DNA of 37,607 bases from Rhodoferax sp. GTDB lineage: Bacteria; Pseudomonadota; Gammaproteobacteria; Burkholderiales; Burkholderiaceae_C. This document shows positions 20,804 through 29,336 of the stretch, piece after piece. Each line of letters starts with the position of its first letter. Position 1 is the first letter of the stretch. Location: assembly GCA_026224975.1 (NCBI GenBank), contig JAMFRW010000031.1:1-37607 (forward strand), read 5' to 3'. A program made the position numbers and the translations under genes. A model generated the notes under the pieces. It did not search any database. It was not told the DNA's origin and saw only the letters and a program-made list of their open reading frames with translations.

Positions 20804-22063
20804 ATGACGACCGCCACGCCGCTCGAATTGCCTGCCCGCACCGCCTCGGCCCCGTGGTCCGTGGCGCTCGCCGGCATGGTCTCGCTCGCCATCGCGATGG
20901 GCATCGGGCGCTTTGCCTTCACGCCGCTGCTGCCGATGATGTTGCACGACGGCACGCTCGATCTGCCCACCGCCAGTTGGTTGGCCAGCGCCAACTACCT
21001 CGGCTACCTGGCCGGCGCGCTGCTCTGCACCTTTCAGCCGTGGATCTGGGCGCGCGTGAGGTGGCTGCCGGCCATCGTCGGCACGACGCTGGTGCGCGCC
21101 GGGCTGGTCACGACCGCCTTGCTGACGCTGGGCATGGCGCTGCCGCTTCCGAGCAGTTGGCCCGTGCTGCGCTTCGCCGCAGGCGTGGCAAGCGCGGTGG
21201 TCTTCGTCTACACCTCAGGCTGGTGTCTGGCACGGCTGGCGCAGCTCGGCGCGTCACCGCTGGGCGGCGTGATCTACGCGGGGCCTGGCGGCGGCATCAT
21301 CGTGAGCGGCCTGTTCGCGAGCGGCATGGTCGCGTGGCAATGGCGGGCGTCGACCGGTTGGGTGATCTTCGGCGTGCTGGCCTTGGGGCTGACGGCAGCG
21401 GCGTGGGGGATTTTTCGCGGGCGGGCGCCTGTGCCCGCGGCTTCGGCTTCGGCTTCGGCCAGCAGTGCGCCAGTGGCGGCCGGCAGCGGACGAGAGGTTG
21501 CGCTGCTCACGGTCGCCTACGGCCTGGCCGGCTTCGGCTACATCATCACCGCCACCTTCCTGCCGGTAATCGCACGCGTCGCCTTGCCCGGTTCGGCCTG
21601 GATCGACATGTTCTGGCCGATCTTCGGCGCGGGCGTCGTCGTGGGTGCGCTGCTCGCCACGCGCCTGCCCGCCACCGGCGACCGGCGCCTGCGGCTGGCG
21701 GGCAGCTACCTGCTGCAGTCGGCCGGGATCGCGGCGAGCCTGTGGAGCCCCAGCCTCGCCGGCTTTGCGATCGGCAGCCTGATGCTGGGCCTGCCGTTCA
21801 CCGCGATCACCTTCTTCGCGATGCAGGAAGTGCGGCGCCTGCGCCCGGCGCTGGCCGCTAGCTACATGGGGCTGTTGACGGCGACGTACGGCATCGGCCA
21901 GATCGTCGGGCCGCCGCTGGTGGCGCTGCTGTTGGCGCACAGTGGGAGCGCCGGCGAAGGGTTCACGCACTCATTGGAGATTGCGGCGGCGGCGTTGTTT
22001 GCTGGGGCGCTGCTTTATCTCTGGATGGTACGGGCGCATCCGCTGAGGGTTCGGCCGATCTAG
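20804..22063 (+). CDS. MFS transporter, YbfB/YjiJ family
   Basis: SVALAGMVSLAIAMGIGRFAFTPLLPMML..., 12-TM-like polytopic protein; exact start uncertain. Confidence 0.8.
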   Translation: MTTATPLELPARTASAPWSVALAGMVSLAIAMGIGRFAFTPLLPMMLHDGTLDLPTASWLASANYLGYLAGALLCTFQPWIWARVRWLPAIVGTTLVRAGLVTTALLTLGMALPLPSSWPVLRFAAGVASAVVFVYTSGWCLARLAQLGASPLGGVIYAGPGGGIIVSGLFASGMVAWQWRASTGWVIFGVLALGLTAAAWGIFRGRAPVPAASASASASSAPVAAGSGREVALLTVAYGLAGFGYIITATFLPVIARVALPGSAWIDMFWPIFGAGVVVGALLATRLPATGDRRLRLAGSYLLQSAGIAASLWSPSLAGFAIGSLMLGLPFTAITFFAMQEVRRLRPALAASYMGLLTATYGIGQIVGPPLVALLLAHSGSAGEGFTHSLEIAAAALFAGALLYLWMVRAHPLRVRPI

Positions 22064-22092
22064 TTGCGCGCCGGGCGGGCACTTCGACAAGC

Positions 22093-22788
22093 TCAGCGCC
22101 CCTTCACACCCTTGCACACCCTGCTCGCGATGTAGACACCGCCACCCAGCATCGTCTCCGTCCCGCGGTCTTCGGTAACGCCGATCAGGTGGCTCCAGGG
22201 TTTGTCCAGGCCGTCCAGCGAGGTCACCGAATGCAGCGCGGCTGGCAGCACGAAGAGGTTGATGGGCCAGAGCCACGGGCTGGCCCATTTGAGGCCGGAG
22301 GCGACCACTTTGGCGCCGGGCGCGAGGTGGGCCAGCACATGGGCCACGGCCTGCGGCTGGCGCAGGATGTCGTGGGTGAAATGGAACAGCGCGGCATCGG
22401 CCAATTGCGGCATCGCCGAGGCCAGATCGGCCACTTCCACCGGCGCGTTGACGAGCGTCACATTGCGCCAACCCGCTTCGGCCACGCGGTGGCGCGCCTT
22501 CTCGATCATGTCGGGGCTTTGCTCGATGCCGATGATGCGGCCGGTCGGGCCCACGGCTCGCTGCAGTAGCGGCAGGCTCATGCCGGTGCCGCAGCCCACG
22601 TCGAGCACGGTGTCGCCGGGCTTCAATGCGAGGCGCTCGATGGCACGCTTGCGCACCGGCTCCAGCAGCGCGAGTTCGACGTCGTAGACATCGGCGCGGC
22701 GCCGGTATTGTTCGAGGGCCGCACTGCGGTCGGGGCCGCGCGCGCGCGGCTTGGCGGGTTGCTTGACAGGTTGTTCGACTTGGGCCAT
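22093..22788 (-). CDS. Class I SAM-dependent methyltransferase
   Basis: LKPGDTVLDVGCGTGMSLPLLQRAVGPTGRIIGIEQSPDMIEKA; AGGAGCAATGAAATG start context. Confidence 0.85.
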   Translation of the reverse strand: MAQVEQPVKQPAKPRARGPDRSAALEQYRRRADVYDVELALLEPVRKRAIERLALKPGDTVLDVGCGTGMSLPLLQRAVGPTGRIIGIEQSPDMIEKARHRVAEAGWRNVTLVNAPVEVADLASAMPQLADAALFHFTHDILRQPQAVAHVLAHLAPGAKVVASGLKWASPWLWPINLFVLPAALHSVTSLDGLDKPWSHLIGVTEDRGTETMLGGGVYIASRVCKGVKGR

Positions 22789-22932
22789 TTCATTGCTCCT
22801 GGCAGCGAGTGCCTGCCCGCCGCGTTGATCGCCCGGCGTCCCAACGACAAGCGTGCCGTGAGCGTACCGCGTCCGGCTTCGTGGAGAAGAGTCAGCGTGC
22901 GAGAATTTGCAACGCACTCACTGGAGAAAACC

Positions 22933-24228
22933 ATGACCGCACGCCAGCCTTTGTCCGAACCCGTCACCAACGCCGGGCTCACTGCCCGGCGAGTTGCCGC
23001 GGCCCCGCGCGGCGTGGGTGTGATGTGTGACTTCTACGCCGCCAAGGCGCTCAACGCCGAGCTGTGGGATGTGGAAGGCCGCCGCGTCATCGACTTCGCC
23101 AGCGGCATCGCTGTGCTCAACACCGGGCACCGGCATCCGAAGCTCGTCGAGGCGATGAAGAGGCAGCTCGACTGCTTCACCCACACCGCCTACCAGATCG
23201 TGCCCTACGAGAGCTATGTGGCACTCGCCGAACGCATCAACGCCGTCACGCCGGGAACGCACGCCAAGAAAACCGCCTTCTTCACGACCGGTGCCGAAGC
23301 CGTCGAAAACGCGGTGAAGATCGCGCGCTCGCACACCGGCCGGCCGGGGATCATCGCGCTCTCGGGTGCCTTCCACGGCCGCACCTTCATGGGCATGTCG
23401 CTCACCGGCAAGGTCGCGCCGTACAAGCTCGGCTTCGGGCCGTTCCCGGGCAGCATCTACCACGTGCCGGCGCCGATCGAACTGCACGGCGTGAGCACAG
23501 CCGATTCGCTCAAGGCCATCGCCACGCTGTTCAAGGCCGACATCGACCCGAAGCAGGTCGCGGCCTTCATCGTCGAGCCAGTGCAGGGAGAAGGCGGCTT
23601 CTACATGATGCCCGCCGACTTCATGCGCGCGCTGCGCAAGCTCTGCGACGAGCACGGCATCCTGCTGATCGCCGACGAAGTGCAGACCGGCTTCGCGCGC
23701 ACCGGCAAGATGTTCGCGATGGAGCACTACGACGTGCTGCCCGACATCATGACCATCGCCAAGAGCCTCGCCGGCGGCATGCCGCTCTCCGGCGTATGCG
23801 GCCGCGCCGAGGTGATGGATGCGCCCGCGCCCGGCGGCCTGGGCGGCACCTACGCCGGCAACGCGATGGCCGTGGCCTCGGCGCATGCGGTGCTCGATGT
23901 GATCGAAGAAGAAGGCCTGTGCGCCCGCGCCAACGTGCTGGGCGAGCGGCTCAAGGCCACGCTGAACAAGGCCCGCGCCACGCAGCCGCGCATCTCCGAA
24001 GTCCGCGGGCCGGGCTCGATGGTGGCGGTGGAATTTGCCGACCCCGCCACGGGCGCGCCGGATGCCGCCTTCACGCAGGCGGTGCAGAAGCGCGCCATCG
24101 ACAAGGGCCTGCTGCTGCTGAGCTGCGGCGTTTATGGCAACGTGATCCGCTTCCTCTACCCGCTGACGATCCAGGACGCCGTGTTCGACGAAGCCATGGG
24201 CATCCTCGCCTCGGCACTCGAAGGTTGA
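22933..24228 (+). CDS. gabT: 4-aminobutyrate--2-oxoglutarate transaminase
   Basis: FFTTGAEAVENAVKIAR, FHGRTFMGMSLTGK, LLIADEVQTGFARTGKMFAMEH; paired with gabD. Confidence 0.92.
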   Translation: MTARQPLSEPVTNAGLTARRVAAAPRGVGVMCDFYAAKALNAELWDVEGRRVIDFASGIAVLNTGHRHPKLVEAMKRQLDCFTHTAYQIVPYESYVALAERINAVTPGTHAKKTAFFTTGAEAVENAVKIARSHTGRPGIIALSGAFHGRTFMGMSLTGKVAPYKLGFGPFPGSIYHVPAPIELHGVSTADSLKAIATLFKADIDPKQVAAFIVEPVQGEGGFYMMPADFMRALRKLCDEHGILLIADEVQTGFARTGKMFAMEHYDVLPDIMTIAKSLAGGMPLSGVCGRAEVMDAPAPGGLGGTYAGNAMAVASAHAVLDVIEEEGLCARANVLGERLKATLNKARATQPRISEVRGPGSMVAVEFADPATGAPDAAFTQAVQKRAIDKGLLLLSCGVYGNVIRFLYPLTIQDAVFDEAMGILASALEG

Positions 24229-24256
24229 CCATTTCCTCGCTTCAGGAGTACCCAAG

Positions 24257-25717
24257 ATGCTGAACCTCAAAGACCCCAGCCTGCTGCGCCAGCAGTGTTA
24301 CATCGCCGGCGCCTGGGTCGATGCCGACGACGGCAAGACAGTCGATGTGACCAACCCGGCCACCGGCGAGACCATCGGCACCGTCCCCATGTGCGGCACG
24401 GCCGAGACGGTGCGCGCGATTGCCGCCGCCGAAGTGGCGCAGCGCGCCTGGCGCGATGTGCCGGCAAAGGAGCGCACCGCGATCCTGCGCAAGCTCAACG
24501 ACCTGATGCTCGCCAACACCGAAGACCTGGCGCTCATCATGACCTCCGAGCAGGGCAAGCCACTGGCCGAAGCCAAGGGCGAAATCGCCTACGCCGCGTC
24601 CTTCATCGAGTGGTTTGCCGACGAAGCCCGGCGCACGTATGGCGACACCATTCCGGCGCCCAGCAACGACCGCCGCATCCTTGCCATCAAGCAGCCGGTG
24701 GGCGTGACGGCGGCCATCACGCCGTGGAATTTTCCGACTGCGATGTTGACGCGCAAGGCCGGCCCGGCACTCGCGGCGGGTTGCTCGATGGTCGTCAAGC
24801 CGGCCACGCAAACGCCGTTCTCCGCGCTCGCCTTTGCCGAACTGGCGGAGCGCGCCGGCGTGCCCAAGGGCCTGCTCTCGGTGCTGACCGGGTCGGCTGC
24901 GCAGATCGGCGGCGAGATGACGCGCAGCCCCATCGTGCGCAAGTTGACCTTCACAGGCTCCACCGAAGTCGGCCGCACCCTGATGCGCCAGAGCGCCGAC
25001 ACCATCAAGAAGCTCTCGCTCGAACTCGGCGGCAACGCGCCCTTCATCGTGTTCGACGATGCCGATCTGGATGCCGCCGTCGATGGCGCGATGATCAGCA
25101 AATACCGCAACACTGGCCAGACCTGCGTCTGCGCCAACCGCATCTATGTGCAGCGCGGCGTGCTGCAGGCCTTCACCGACAAGCTCGTCGCCAAGGTCAA
25201 GGCCTTGAAGGTCGGCAACGGCCTGGAAGCCGGCGTCACGCAAGGCCCACTGATCGATTCGAAGGCCGTCGCCAAGATCGAAGAGCACATCGCCGATGCG
25301 CGCGCCAAGGGCGGCGAAGTGCTGACCGGCGGCAAGCGCCACGCGCTCGGCGGCCTGTTCTTCGAGCCGACGGTGATCGCCGGTGCAACGGCCGACATGC
25401 TCGTCGCCCACGAAGAAACCTTCGGCCCGCTGGCACCGATCTTCGCGTTCGATTCGGAAGCCGAAGTGATCGAACTCGCCAACGACAGCGAGTTCGGCCT
25501 GGCCTCGTACTTCTACAGCCGCGACATCGGGCGTGTGATGCGCGTGGCAGAGCGGCTGGAATCAGGCATGGTTGGCGTGAACACTGGCTTGATTTCGACA
25601 CCCGAAGCGCCGTTCGGCGGGGTCAAGCAATCGGGCTTGGGGCGCGAGGGGTCGAAGTACGGGCTGGATGACTTTCTGGAGATCAAGTACATCTGCTTGG
25701 GTGGCATAGACAAGTGA
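24257..25717 (+). CDS. gabD: Succinate-semialdehyde dehydrogenase
   Basis: ITPWNFPTAMLTRKAGPALAAGC, FTGSTEVGRTLM, SLELGGNAPFIVFDDADLD, NTGQTCVCANRIYVQ. Confidence 0.94.
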   Translation: MLNLKDPSLLRQQCYIAGAWVDADDGKTVDVTNPATGETIGTVPMCGTAETVRAIAAAEVAQRAWRDVPAKERTAILRKLNDLMLANTEDLALIMTSEQGKPLAEAKGEIAYAASFIEWFADEARRTYGDTIPAPSNDRRILAIKQPVGVTAAITPWNFPTAMLTRKAGPALAAGCSMVVKPATQTPFSALAFAELAERAGVPKGLLSVLTGSAAQIGGEMTRSPIVRKLTFTGSTEVGRTLMRQSADTIKKLSLELGGNAPFIVFDDADLDAAVDGAMISKYRNTGQTCVCANRIYVQRGVLQAFTDKLVAKVKALKVGNGLEAGVTQGPLIDSKAVAKIEEHIADARAKGGEVLTGGKRHALGGLFFEPTVIAGATADMLVAHEETFGPLAPIFAFDSEAEVIELANDSEFGLASYFYSRDIGRVMRVAERLESGMVGVNTGLISTPEAPFGGVKQSGLGREGSKYGLDDFLEIKYICLGGIDK

Positions 25718-25730
25718 GGGTCGGGCAGTC

Positions 25731-25867
25731 CCTTCGACAGGCTCAGGGCGGTCGGGCACTTCGACAGGCTCAGTGCGAGCGGTTTGTGTAGGTCCGCTCA
25801 GTTCAGCCTGAGCCATCCTCCGTTCAGGCTGACCCACCCTCCGCTCAGGCTGAGCCTGTCGAAGCCC
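25731..25867. repeat. Cluster of TTCGACAGGCTCAG-type palindromic repeats between convergent gabD and the marC-family gene
   Basis: cccttcgacaggctcagg, cacttcgacaggctcagtgcgagcgg, cgttcaggctgac, cgctcaggctgagcctgtcgaagcccc in direct and inverted orientation. Confidence 0.8.
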
Positions 25868-25887
25868 CGCCCCAACGGCCCCGCCCC

Positions 25888-26487
25888 TCACAACGGCGAC
25901 ATGAAATAACGCTTCAACCCCGCCAGAATCATCTCGACCGCAATCGCCGTCAGCACCAGCCCCATCAGCTTCTCGATGGCCGACACCACCGAATCACCGA
26001 GCAGCCGGCGGATGCGGTCGCACAGCAGCAGCACAAGGCCCGAGACCAACATCGCGCAACTCAACGCACCCACCCACGACATCACACGATCCGGTTGGCG
26101 CGAGGCCAGCAGCAGCACCGTCGCCATCGCCGACGGCCCTGCCAGCAAAGGCACGGCGAGCGGGAAGACCAGCGGCTCCTTGCCCTCGGGCGTGCCGTAG
26201 ACGCCGCCCTCCTGGCTGAAGATCATGCGGATGGCCACCATCAGCAGGATCACGCCACCCGCCACTTCGAGCGAGCGTTCCGAAAGCCGCATCACGCGCA
26301 GGAACGCCTCGCCGAAGAACATGAACGCGAAAAGTACGCCGAACGCGATGCTCACTTCGCGCACCGCCACCCAGCGTCGCCGGTCCGGCGGCACTGTTCG
26401 CATGATCGGGATGAAGATCGCCAGGCTGCCCAGCGGGTCGAGCACCAGCAGCAACAGGATGAACGCGGAAAGGAAGGTATGGTCCAT
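25888..26487 (-). CDS. MarC/YhgN family (UPF0056) integral membrane protein
   Basis: ILLLLVLDPLGSLAIFIPIMR..., FPLAVPLLAGPSAMATVLLLAS. Confidence 0.88.
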   Translation of the reverse strand: MDHTFLSAFILLLLVLDPLGSLAIFIPIMRTVPPDRRRWVAVREVSIAFGVLFAFMFFGEAFLRVMRLSERSLEVAGGVILLMVAIRMIFSQEGGVYGTPEGKEPLVFPLAVPLLAGPSAMATVLLLASRQPDRVMSWVGALSCAMLVSGLVLLLCDRIRRLLGDSVVSAIEKLMGLVLTAIAVEMILAGLKRYFMSPL

Positions 26488-26519
26488 CGCGACCTTCGGG
26501 TTCGGTGTTCGGGCCGGGA

Positions 26520-27344
26520 TCAGTACGTCAACTGATAGCGGTAGGCCTTGTAGCGCAGCACCGCGGCCTTGGGTTTGATCTGCTCCAGCATGAGGTCGGT
26601 CGTGACCTTGTCGCCTTCGTGGAAGACCTGGCCGTTGAAGATCACCAGCCGGTTGGCCGGCACCGCGGAATACATCGAGCCGCTGACGCTGAGGTTCGGG
26701 AGCTGGCGGCGGATGTCGTCGGGGAGTTCGTTGAGGGCATAGATGCGCGGTTCGGTCGGCTGTGCGCCGGCTGGGTTCGATGCAACGAGTGCGACGGGCT
26801 TCTGGGCGATGGCCGGTGGCACGGGTTGCGCGGCGGATGGAAGCGCGAGCGCAACGGGAGGCGCCGTGGATGACGTCGGTGAAGCGCCGACGGCCGACGC
26901 TGCAGGGGCGGGTTTGCGCACTGCCGGCGCGGCTTCACGCAGCGCGGCCGCGATGGCCGGCACGGGCGGTGACTTCGCAGATGGCGTCGCCGTCAAGGTG
27001 GGCTGTGCTGTCGGCGATGCCGTCATCGGCGTTGGCGTTGTTACTGTTGCTGGCGTCGTCGATACCGTCGCAGCCGGTGTCGCGGTCGCGGCCGACGTAG
27101 TTGGCGCGGCTGCTGTCACAACCGTCTCACCGCCCCGCCCCACCATCTGCCACACCATCTGCCACACCAGCAAGCCCGCCAACACCACGCACGCCGCGAC
27201 AACGACCCAAACCCAAGCCGGCACACGGGAGCGCACGGCGGCCTCAGCCGCAGCCTGCCGAACCGGCTGCGCATGGATGCCCGGGACGCTGCCCCGTTCG
27301 CGTTCGGCTTCGGCCTTGCGCAGGGCGTCGAGGATGTAGGACAT
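26520..27344 (-). CDS. gspB: General secretion pathway protein B (GspB)-like
   Basis: MSYILDALRKAEAERERG N-terminus with TM; IYALNELPDDIRRQLPNLSVSGSMYSAVPANRLVIFNGQVFHEGDKV C-terminal GspB domain. Confidence 0.88.
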   Translation of the reverse strand: MSYILDALRKAEAERERGSVPGIHAQPVRQAAAEAAVRSRVPAWVWVVVAACVVLAGLLVWQMVWQMVGRGGETVVTAAAPTTSAATATPAATVSTTPATVTTPTPMTASPTAQPTLTATPSAKSPPVPAIAAALREAAPAVRKPAPAASAVGASPTSSTAPPVALALPSAAQPVPPAIAQKPVALVASNPAGAQPTEPRIYALNELPDDIRRQLPNLSVSGSMYSAVPANRLVIFNGQVFHEGDKVTTDLMLEQIKPKAAVLRYKAYRYQLTY

Positions 27345-27373
27345 GGTGGCGGAACGTCAGGTCAGTTGAAACA

Positions 27374-29119
27374 TCATTCGGCCGACAGCCGCGGCTCGGC
27401 TACGCCGGTTGCGCGGTTGAGCTGCATGAAAGTCGTCGGCCCAGCCAGGCCGTCGGGCTTCAGGCCCTGGCCGAGCTGGAAGGCTGCCACTTGCGCCTTG
27501 AGCGATTCACCTGAGAGCGCAGACGTTGCGCCGGCGGCATCACCCTGCAAGCCCGCCAACTGCGTCGCCAGCCCTTCAGCGACCACGCCCGAACTGCCGT
27601 CGACAAGCTTGCCGCTGTAGCCGGCTGGCGCGCGCCACAGCGTCGAAAAATCGCCGCGCCACACCTGCGCCAGCGAGGCGAGCGACACCGTCTGCGAGAC
27701 GCCGCCCATGCGCAGCGTGGCACCGCGTGTGCTCAGGCCGGTGAGCAGCGCGTAGACGGCGCGGCCGGTGTCGTCGCTCAAGGTCAGGATGCCAGGGCGG
27801 TCGAGCTGGCGGATCAGCGCCAGCGTGCTCGCCGTGCTCTTGAAGCAGTAGACCTGCTGGCGCTGTGCGCTGGGGCAAGGGTCGGCATCGGCGGCAAGCG
27901 TGAGCTTCCAGTCCGACGCCAGTTCGCGCCACGCGGTCTTCTCGTCGCGCGTCAGCGTCTTGAACTGCGCTTTCAGATCGATGGCGGCGAGCGTTATTGA
28001 GGGCGATGACGCGGACGATGGGGCAGACGCCGCCGCGGCCCCTCTCGCGGCCGAGGCCGCTGCAGAGATCGGCGATGAAGCTGCCGCTCCGAACGGTCCT
28101 GAAGCAGCCGACGACGCCGAACCCCGCGCCGCCACGCCCGACGCGCCCCCCTGCCCCGCCTTCGCCACCGCCACCGCCACATTGCCCGGCTTGCCGTTCA
28201 GGTACACACCCGCCCCCACCAGCGCCGCGCCCGTCACCAGCCCCAGCGCTACCCAGGCCGCGCGCCCCGGCAACCCACGCCGCGCGCCGGCCACTTCACC
28301 GGCATCGAACACTTCCCCCGCAGCCTTGTCCACGATAGACCGGCCCACGGTCGTCGTGCCCGTCGCGTACGCACCCAGCAGCGCGCGGTCGCACAGCAGG
28401 TTGATGCGCCGCGGCACGCCGCGCGAAAGCTGGTGGATGCGCGAGAGCGCCGCCCGGTCGAACGGCGGCGCGCCCGCCAGGCCAGCGATCGAGAGCCGGT
28501 GGCGGATGTACTGCTCGGTTTCGGCCTCTGACAGCGCCTCCAGGTGAAAGCGCGCAATCACCCGTTGCGCCAGTTGCTCCAGCTCCGGCCGCGCCAGCAT
28601 CTCGCGCAGCTCCGGCTGGCCGATCAGCACGATCTGCAGCAGCTTGCGCTCGTTGGTCTCCAGGTTGGTGAGCAGCCGCAATTGCTCCAGCACGTCGACC
28701 GAGAGCATCTGCGCCTCGTCGATGATGAGCACGTTGTTCTGGCCGACCGCGTGCGTGCGCAGCAGGAATTCGTTGAGCGGATCGATGCAGTCCTTCACCG
28801 TCGGCACGCCCGGCCCCTGGTGCCTGAATGGCACCCGAAACTCCTCGCAGATCGAGGTGAGCAGCTCGCCCACCGTCAGCTTCGGGTTGAAGATGTAGGC
28901 CACGTTACAGCGCTTGGGAATCTGCTCCAGGAAGCATCGGCACACCGTCGTCTTGCCCGCGCCGATCTCCCCGCTCAGCAGCACGAACCCGCCACCACCG
29001 TTGACGCCATACAGCAGATGCGCCAAGGCCTCCCGATGCCGCTCGCTCATGAAGAGGTAGCGGGGGTCGGGCGCAATGGAAAACGGCTCCTGGGTCAGGC
29101 CGAAAAAGGGCGCGTACAT
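27374..29119 (-). CDS. gspA: ExeA/GspA-type AAA ATPase with C-terminal peptidoglycan-binding-like domain
   Basis: MYAPFFGLTQEPFSIAPDPRYLFMSERHREALAHLLYGV, LLSGEIGAGKTTVCR Walker A, NVLIIDEAQMLS Walker B; ATG at 29119. Confidence 0.9.
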   Translation of the reverse strand: MYAPFFGLTQEPFSIAPDPRYLFMSERHREALAHLLYGVNGGGGFVLLSGEIGAGKTTVCRCFLEQIPKRCNVAYIFNPKLTVGELLTSICEEFRVPFRHQGPGVPTVKDCIDPLNEFLLRTHAVGQNNVLIIDEAQMLSVDVLEQLRLLTNLETNERKLLQIVLIGQPELREMLARPELEQLAQRVIARFHLEALSEAETEQYIRHRLSIAGLAGAPPFDRAALSRIHQLSRGVPRRINLLCDRALLGAYATGTTTVGRSIVDKAAGEVFDAGEVAGARRGLPGRAAWVALGLVTGAALVGAGVYLNGKPGNVAVAVAKAGQGGASGVAARGSASSAASGPFGAAASSPISAAASAARGAAAASAPSSASSPSITLAAIDLKAQFKTLTRDEKTAWRELASDWKLTLAADADPCPSAQRQQVYCFKSTASTLALIRQLDRPGILTLSDDTGRAVYALLTGLSTRGATLRMGGVSQTVSLASLAQVWRGDFSTLWRAPAGYSGKLVDGSSGVVAEGLATQLAGLQGDAAGATSALSGESLKAQVAAFQLGQGLKPDGLAGPTTFMQLNRATGVAEPRLSAE

Positions 29120-29249
29120 GGCGGGAAGAATAACGTGCCGATTTCGATCCCTCGGCGAGCGCCTGGAACGCGCGCCCCTTACGTCTGCAAACAGACTCCC
29201 GGGTAATCCCGGCTTCTCGCGGCCGGCTCTGAGGCGTCGAATGCCAATC

Positions 29250-29273
29250 GTTCGCGCAAACGTTTGCGCGAAC
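29250..29273. promoter_or_regulatory. Perfect 24-bp palindrome GTTCGCGCAAACGTTTGCGCGAAC, candidate LacI-family (RbsR) operator
   Basis: Self-complementary over all 24 bp; 64 bp upstream of the nucleoside hydrolase ATG; core identical to 31017-31032. Confidence 0.85.
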
Positions 29274-29336
29274 CCCGGTGGCGGCTTCGAACTGCAGGCC
29301 GGGACTACGACGCGTTGGACTCGAGGAGACAAGCAG

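Noticed and set aside
21435-21465. Short tandem gcttcg repeat in the MFS transporter gene
   Set aside because: Three in-frame hexamers encoding Ala-Ser in a loop; too short to call a phase-variation tract
25731-25867. Possible CRISPR-like direct repeats
   Set aside because: Repeat units are irregularly spaced, in mixed orientation, palindromic and without uniform spacers; REP-like cluster fits better
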